DNA of 5,363 nucleotides from Anaerolineae bacterium (lineage in GTDB: Bacteria; Chloroflexota; Anaerolineae; Promineifilales; Promineifilaceae). The DNA lies in assembly GCA_014879345.1 (NCBI GenBank), contig JACSSI010000397.1:1-5363 (forward strand), written 5' to 3'. The translations under genes and the position numbers were made by a program. Under the pieces are notes generated by a model that made no database searches, was not told the origin of the DNA, and saw nothing but the letters and a program-made list of their open reading frames with translations. Positions 1-3,257 of this stretch are shown here, one piece after another. How positions within the stretch are numbered: the stretch's first letter is position 1; every line of letters starts with the position of its first letter.

Positions 1-184
1 TGGGCAGGGGAAAGCGGCGACTTAAAAATAAGTAAACCAGTAGATGAGCAACGCCAGCAATCAGTAAACGGAGACCGATATAGGTGGTCGGCTCAAACTG
101 CCCGACACTAAAACGGGAAACGACTAGGGTTGAGCCAAAGAAAAAGCCCAGGAGGACGATGTAGGGTATCGCTTGTAGGGACAA
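1..184 (-). CDS. EamA/DMT-family transporter, N-terminal fragment
   Basis: This is the first 61 codons of a membrane protein that continues beyond the left edge. The start chosen is TTG at 184-182, because GGGAG at 195-191 lies 6 nt upstream and no ATG or GTG fits better. The frame is open to position 1. Residues about 6-24 form a hydrophobic helix (PYIVLLGFFFGSTLVVSR), followed by a short polar loop with FEPTTYIGLR and a second helix at about 38-54. The pattern of helix 1 with G-x-x-F-G-S-T, a loop with a Pro, then helix 2 opening with a LR or FR pair is typical of the first EamA repeat in drug/metabolite transporters. Such proteins usually have ten helices and about 300 residues and export small metabolites across the inner membrane. 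The substrate cannot be inferred. The frame carries no copy of the AACGGCCGTT palindrome in this fragment. Confidence 0.72.
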   Translation of the reverse strand, partial: MSLQAIPYIVLLGFFFGSTLVVSRFSVGQFEPTTYIGLRLLIAGVAHLLVYLFLSRRFPLP

Positions 185-204
185 TGTAAACTCCCAAAAA
201 TAAG

Positions 205-264
205 CTCACGCAAAGACGCCAATTCGCAAAGCTTTTTCTTTGCGACTTGATACCCTCGCGTGAG
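205..264 (-). terminator. nested inverted repeat with T-run, terminator or attenuator-like
   Basis: The outer arms CTCACGC (205-211) and GCGTGAG (258-264) are perfectly complementary over 7 bp. The inner arms TCGCAAAG (224-231) and CTTTGCGA (238-245) are complementary over 8 bp with a 6-nt loop. The two stems are separated by symmetrical 12-nt internal segments. On the minus strand the outer stem is followed by CTTATTTTT (204-196) and then at once by the GGGAG ribosome binding site (195-191) of the transporter gene. It could terminate the upstream three-gene cluster, attenuate the transporter transcript, or simply be a dispersed repeat: CGCAAAG occurs directly repeated at 209-215 and 225-231. 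The stem is not notably GC-rich, so terminator strength is uncertain. Confidence 0.45.
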
Positions 265-307
265 GTAAAAATAAATCGTATTAGATGATTGTCTAATTTC
301 TATGGGG

Positions 308-313
308 ATTATA
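308..313 (-). promoter_or_regulatory. candidate promoter for the transporter gene (-10 TATAAT)
   Basis: Read on the minus strand, a perfect TATAAT lies at 313-308. A CAGACA hexamer sits 17 bp upstream, inside the 3' end of the preceding gene, and matches the last four bases of TTGACA. Transcription would start near 301 and give a leader of about 115 nt that contains the inverted repeats at 205-264 before the TTG start at 184. The spacing is canonical but the -35 is weak, and the region is AT-rich, so chance is possible. Confidence 0.35.
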
Positions 314-326
314 CCCTATCTTTTTA

Positions 327-968
327 TCAGTGTCTGGCGCAATAGAACCAAAACGGCCGTTTCGCCGCTACGTAAGTCCAATTGCCACCAAACTCGTCAT
401 GGGGCAGTCGTCCATCTGAGCGATAGATGAAGCCTTCTATGTCATGTTGGGACTGTTGTGAGGAAATGAAGAAGATGCTGGTTGCGCCATTGTTGTGTTC
501 AACCTGGATGTCGCCACCTGCTGATAAAGCTCGATAGGAAAAGGGCAGAGCCAATGAGCCATCAGGGTTTGGCTGCAATTGTCCGGTTTCAACCATGTCT
601 ACAACTTTGTTTAGGCGATTGCTGTTCACCTGGAAGTTGATCTCTTCCCAGACGGCGGCAAAGGGAACGAACTGGATGATGATGAGGGTAAACAGGTTGA
701 TGATCAAGGGCATGGCAGCGACAAAGAGGCTGCCACTGCCAACCTGCCAAATGAGATACCCGATGGAAGCGAGTATCAGCGCAAATAAAATGACACGGAA
801 GGTTTCGGCAACGGCCGTTGCGCCGCTCATGCCCCCGCTTTGAAAAGTGATGATGTTGGCAACGGCCGTTATGCCCACCAGTCCCGCGCCAAACCAAAGT
901 GAAAACAGGCCCAAAACTGGAATTTCTTGCTGGTTTTTGTCTGTGTATGTCTCGTAAGTTGTATGCAT
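327..968 (-). CDS. unrecognised three-helix membrane protein with C-terminal soluble domain
   Basis: A protein of 213 aa that I do not recognise. The start chosen is ATG at 968-966, because GGAGG lies 6 nt upstream; a TTG nine codons earlier (995) would add residues overlapping that ribosome binding site and has none of its own. Residues 1-18 are polar and probably cytoplasmic. Hydrophobic helices lie at about 19-41, 55-75 and 81-105. From about residue 106 to the end is a soluble domain with a PNPDG turn (133-137), SAGGDIQV (149-156), a strand-like SIFFIS (164-169), then GFIYRSDGRLP (179-189) and FGGNW (193-197), ending in aromatic FWFYCARH. The domain looks beta-rich. It lies 94 nt downstream of the DUF1361 gene in the same direction, so it may be the last gene of that cluster. 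It holds three AACGGCCGTT copies (352, 810, 861); two encode Thr-Ala-Val in or beside membrane helices. Existence as a gene is well supported; function is unknown. Confidence 0.8.
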   Translation of the reverse strand: MHTTYETYTDKNQQEIPVLGLFSLWFGAGLVGITAVANIITFQSGGMSGATAVAETFRVILFALILASIGYLIWQVGSGSLFVAAMPLIINLFTLIIIQFVPFAAVWEEINFQVNSNRLNKVVDMVETGQLQPNPDGSLALPFSYRALSAGGDIQVEHNNGATSIFFISSQQSQHDIEGFIYRSDGRLPHDEFGGNWTYVAAKRPFWFYCARH

Positions 969-1027
969 TGCTTCCCTCCAAAACGTTTCATTCAACTAAC
1001 ACAAAAACTGGATGATTTGTGACCGAT

Positions 1028-1069
1028 TGCGTGATGCGTGAAGGTTCATCACGCATCCCACATCACGCA
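1028..1069. repeat. heptamer-based inverted and direct repeat in intergenic spacer
   Basis: The spacer between the DUF1361 gene and the next gene holds 7-bp units. GCGTGAT then GCGTGAA lie at 1029-1042. The inverted unit ATCACGC lies at 1048-1054 and 1062-1068, with the variant ATCCCAC between them. The arms can pair in several ways: GATGCGTGA (1033-1041) with TCACGCATC (1049-1057) makes a perfect 9-bp stem with a 7-nt loop, while TGCGTGATG (1028-1036) can pair with CATCACGCA at either 1047-1055 or 1061-1069. The right end overlaps the stop codon of the DUF1361 gene (1063-1065). There is no T-run directly after the stem on either strand, so it is a poor intrinsic terminator. Confidence 0.7.
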
Positions 1070-1749
1070 GGTTCTAAAGAAATGCGTGGGAGTAAGAAAA
1101 GGACAATATAAGCGACAATAAAAACGGCCGTTAACATCCCAGTCGTCACCGTTGCTTTCAAGAATAAGTCAGGGGAAAGCAGGTTGACGGCGAGATCGTT
1201 GAGCAGAGTAACCGGATTGGTGAACACATCCCAACTATTCCAGCGCAAGAAGCGGCCAATATAGACACCGATACCGCCGAGAACGGCCGTTGTCATCACA
1301 AACAACCAGCCTACCGTCACGCCAAAATGGCTTTCCACCACCGCATGAACAAAATACAAAGACAACAAACCCAGCATCAGTCCCGTTAACGCAAACGAAA
1401 AAAGCATAATGGCGTCATACCAAACGGGAATAAAAGTGGTGTGGTGTAAATGGATCAAGTCAGTCACCAAATAAGTCGTGTTGGGGAAAAAGAGCAGCCA
1501 AAGCAGACCAAACGCGCCAAGCAGCACCTGATTCCGCCGAAACCCAACCACCATCAAGGCAAACAGGAACGGCAGCCACGCCAAAATCAGGTTCCAAACC
1601 AGAAAACCATAGGAAAAACGACCCGTATAGACAACTCTGACCGCGACCATCGTCGTCGCTACCACGGATGCAAAAAGCATTGCCAAAAAGATAAGCACAA
1701 AGCGCCGCGCCACCTGATCTTTCCCTGAGTTCTTTAATTGCGTTGTCAT
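1063..1749 (-). CDS. DUF1361-family integral membrane protein
   Basis: A polytopic membrane protein of 228 aa with about six to seven helices (about 17-37, 48-69, 76-97, 113-137, 144-165, 200-222). It carries the conserved pattern I associate with the DUF1361 family: WNLILAWLP (52-60), FFPNTTYLVTDLIHL (87-101), WYD (110-112) and the GVYIGRFLRWNSWD segment (161-174). Length fits the family. The biochemical role of DUF1361 proteins is not established. The concentration of polar and charged residues (N, T, D, H, R, W) at helix ends suggests a functional site rather than a plain anchor. The ATG at 1749-1747 overlaps the stop codon of the VanZ-like gene as ATGA, and an AGGGGTG ribosome binding site lies just upstream inside that gene, which points to translational coupling. 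Two AACGGCCGTT copies (1123, 1282) both encode Thr-Ala-Val within helices. Confidence 0.85.
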   Translation of the reverse strand: MTTQLKNSGKDQVARRFVLIFLAMLFASVVATTMVAVRVVYTGRFSYGFLVWNLILAWLPFLFALMVVGFRRNQVLLGAFGLLWLLFFPNTTYLVTDLIHLHHTTFIPVWYDAIMLFSFALTGLMLGLLSLYFVHAVVESHFGVTVGWLFVMTTAVLGGIGVYIGRFLRWNSWDVFTNPVTLLNDLAVNLLSPDLFLKATVTTGMLTAVFIVAYIVLFLLPRISLEPA

Positions 1750-2219
1750 GACATCACCCCTTTCGATTTTTCCGCCGCAACAGAAGCTGAAATTCGCCCA
1801 AACAGTCGCAGCAATAAGAAAACAGTCAACGCGCCCGTTACATCAACAAACACGTCAAAAATGTCATCAAAAACAATGGCGCGGTGCTTGAATCCGACAA
1901 TTTGAAAGAACTCTTGCAGCACACCCAACACCAGCATCATGCCAAAATAGAACTTAGGTCGTTGCAGAAGAGAGGGGAATCGCAGGAGAACGGCCGTTCC
2001 TATCACCATAAATATCGACGCATGGCCCACCACATGTGCCTGCCAGGAGGCGAACAAATGGTAAAGACCATGCAACAACGTCGGCGAAAAACTCAAAAGC
2101 CTGTCAAAAGGAATCAATCCATAGGGGAATAGGGCAACGCCGACTAAAAGCATTAATCCCATTAATAACCATTGTGCATTAAATTTGAAACTATCTTGTT
2201 GTTGTAAACTGTTTTGCAT
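1746..2219 (-). CDS. VanZ-like family membrane protein
   Basis: A small polytopic membrane protein of 157 aa. The start chosen is ATG at 2219-2217, with AAGGAA at 2233-2228 placed 8 nt upstream; a GTG two codons earlier (2225) would be only 2 nt from that site. Helices lie at about 17-37, 64-80, 91-110 and 122-140. The family signature is visible: a His in helix 2 (HVVGHASIF, 62-70), then VLQEFFQ (100-106) followed by a loop and DDIFDVFVDVTGA (118-130), which matches the VanZ-like pattern of E-x-x-Q, an aromatic or charged loop, then D-x-x-x-N/D-x-x-G. VanZ itself gives low-level teicoplanin resistance by an unclear mechanism, and most homologues have no known function, so no resistance role should be assumed. 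It is the first gene of the minus-strand cluster, overlaps the DUF1361 gene by 4 nt, and contains one AACGGCCGTT (1989) encoding Thr-Ala-Val. Confidence 0.75.
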   Translation of the reverse strand: MQNSLQQQDSFKFNAQWLLMGLMLLVGVALFPYGLIPFDRLLSFSPTLLHGLYHLFASWQAHVVGHASIFMVIGTAVLLRFPSLLQRPKFYFGMMLVLGVLQEFFQIVGFKHRAIVFDDIFDVFVDVTGALTVFLLLRLFGRISASVAAEKSKGVMS

Positions 2220-2449
2220 ATTCACCGTTCCTTATTTGGGCTGCATGGATACTTCGATACATTCAGTACAAGTTTAGAAAATAAAGGGTTTGGTCATGTC
2301 CCTACAGCCATAAAAAGGTTAACCCAGACCAACTTCCGCAGCGACGCTCCAATGACACAGGCCAACGCACCTGAGTGCTTGCTAGGAATGGCACAATAAG
2401 TCATGTTACAATCATGGAAACTTGACCTCTGGTATACGACTAAAAACTT
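2220..2449. other. divergent intergenic region
   Basis: These 230 bases separate the minus-strand membrane-protein cluster from the plus-strand two-component genes, so both promoters should lie here. I see the AAGGAA ribosome binding site for the VanZ-like gene (2233-2228), a palindrome GGTTAACC (2317-2324), and a direct repeat TCATG at 2401-2405 and 2412-2416, 11 bp apart. I find no convincing -35/-10 pair for the leftward cluster. It contains no AACGGCCGTT copy. A 61-codon open frame crossing this region has no coding character. Confidence 0.6.
2430..2438 (+). promoter_or_regulatory. possible extended -10 element for the response regulator gene
   Basis: TGGTATACG fits the first part of an extended -10 (TGnTATAAT) but lacks the strongly conserved final T. 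If used, transcription would begin around 2445-2446, almost at the ATG at 2450, giving a nearly leaderless message. That agrees with the absence of a ribosome binding site before the gene. No good -35 hexamer stands at the usual distance. The call is weak. Confidence 0.2.
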
Positions 2450-3187
2450 ATGAAAAATATCCTGATCGTTGAAGACAATGAAAAACTCAGACCGGCACTC
2501 AAAGCGGGTTTACAGGCCATCGACGGTGTACAAGTCGCCTACGACTGCCCCACGGGAGAAGCCGCGCTGGAATTTTGCCTGGCTGATGAGGCTGGGGTGG
2601 ACGCCATTCTCATGGATGTGCAGTTGGCGGGGGAGATGAATGGGATAGAAACGGCCGTTGCCATTCGCCGCGAATTCCCCCGGATGCCTGTCGTTTTCTA
2701 CTCCATCCAGGACGACGACACTTACTACCGCGATTTTCGCCGCTCCGGCATACTCAGCCATTACGCCTATGTGCGCAAATCCAACTACCTGCTGCCCCAG
2801 ATGATTTGGCCGTTGTTGCAAGATGCTATAAACGGCCGTTCTTTCATCGACCCCGACATCGAATCCCGCGTACAAGAGGTGCGCCATAAAGATGAACATG
2901 CCCCCATGGAACTGCTCGAACCGAACGAACAAGCCGTCGCCAAAATGGTGGCACAAGGTATGAGCAACCAGCAGATCGCCGCCCGCATGGGCTTCCGCGA
3001 CAAGCGCACCATCAGCCGCATCAACGGCCAAATCTACACCGCCTGGGGTCTCAACGAGACCACCTCCGACGAGAAAATTGCCCGAACACGAGTGGCAATT
3101 ATTGTGAATAACGGCCGTCTCATCCACTGGAACGAAGACGGCATCCCCCACATCCTGGACGAACGTGGCAACTGGATAGAATGTTAG
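2450..3187 (+). CDS. NarL/FixJ-type response regulator (REC + LuxR-type HTH)
   Basis: A cytoplasmic transcription regulator of 245 aa. The receiver domain spans about residues 1-125: the acidic pair is E8 and D9 (ILIVEDNE), the phosphoacceptor is D56 (AILMDVQLAG), the switch Ser is S85 (VVFYSIQ) and the conserved Lys is K110 (YVRKS). The DNA-binding domain spans about 155-202, with LEPNEQAVAKMVAQGMSNQQIA matching the LuxR-type LTxREREVLxLLAxGxSNxEIA pattern and the recognition helix at about 186-194. A tail of some 40 residues follows the HTH (about 203-245) and is longer than usual for the family. The ATG at 2450 is the only possible start, because an in-frame TAA lies at 2441-2443; no Shine-Dalgarno is visible. 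The sensor kinase gene follows after 70 nt, so this is the likely phosphorylation target of that kinase. Two exact AACGGCCGTT copies (2650, 2831) and one near copy (3110) lie inside. Its regulon is unknown; the divergent cluster is a candidate. Confidence 0.93.
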   Translation: MKNILIVEDNEKLRPALKAGLQAIDGVQVAYDCPTGEAALEFCLADEAGVDAILMDVQLAGEMNGIETAVAIRREFPRMPVVFYSIQDDDTYYRDFRRSGILSHYAYVRKSNYLLPQMIWPLLQDAINGRSFIDPDIESRVQEVRHKDEHAPMELLEPNEQAVAKMVAQGMSNQQIAARMGFRDKRTISRINGQIYTAWGLNETTSDEKIARTRVAIIVNNGRLIHWNEDGIPHILDERGNWIEC

Positions 3188-3226
3188 TTAACGAAAAATC
3201 AAAGAGTGGAAGGTCAACACACACCA

Positions 3227-3254
3227 TTCTGCCCTCTGATTTCTGCCTTCTGAT
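3227..3254 (+). repeat. four tandem heptamers directly before the kinase start
   Basis: Four contiguous 7-bp units fill 3227-3254. Units 1 and 3 are TTCTGCC, unit 2 is CTCTGAT and unit 4 is TTCTGAT, so the block is also two 14-bp repeats with one mismatch. It ends 3 nt before the ATG of the histidine kinase and occupies the place where a ribosome binding site would be expected. Short tandem heptamers of this kind are known from spacers of filamentous cyanobacteria (STRR sequences); whether this is related or convergent cannot be judged here. Confidence 0.8.
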
Positions 3255-3257
3255 TTT

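Noticed and set aside
969..995. TTG at 995 as the start of the three-helix membrane protein
   Set aside because: ATG at 968 has a strong GGAGG 6 nt upstream, while the TTG has none; the extra nine codons cover that ribosome binding site.
1746..2219. Calling the VanZ-like protein a glycopeptide-resistance determinant
   Set aside because: No other van gene is present, and VanZ-like domains are widespread in proteins with no link to resistance.
2214..2399. A 61-codon plus-strand frame in the divergent spacer
   Set aside because: It begins inside the 5' end of the VanZ-like gene on the opposite strand, has no ribosome binding site and its translation has no recognisable character.
2422..2438. 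TTGACC (2422-2427) and TATACG (2433-2438) as a -35/-10 promoter pair
   Set aside because: They are only 5 bp apart, far from the usual 16-18 bp, so they cannot work as a pair.
2510..3151. A 213-codon open frame on the minus strand opposite the response regulator
   Set aside because: The plus strand there encodes an intact receiver and LuxR-type HTH with all key residues. The antisense frame is a by-product of its C-ending codons and shows no family resemblance or start signal.
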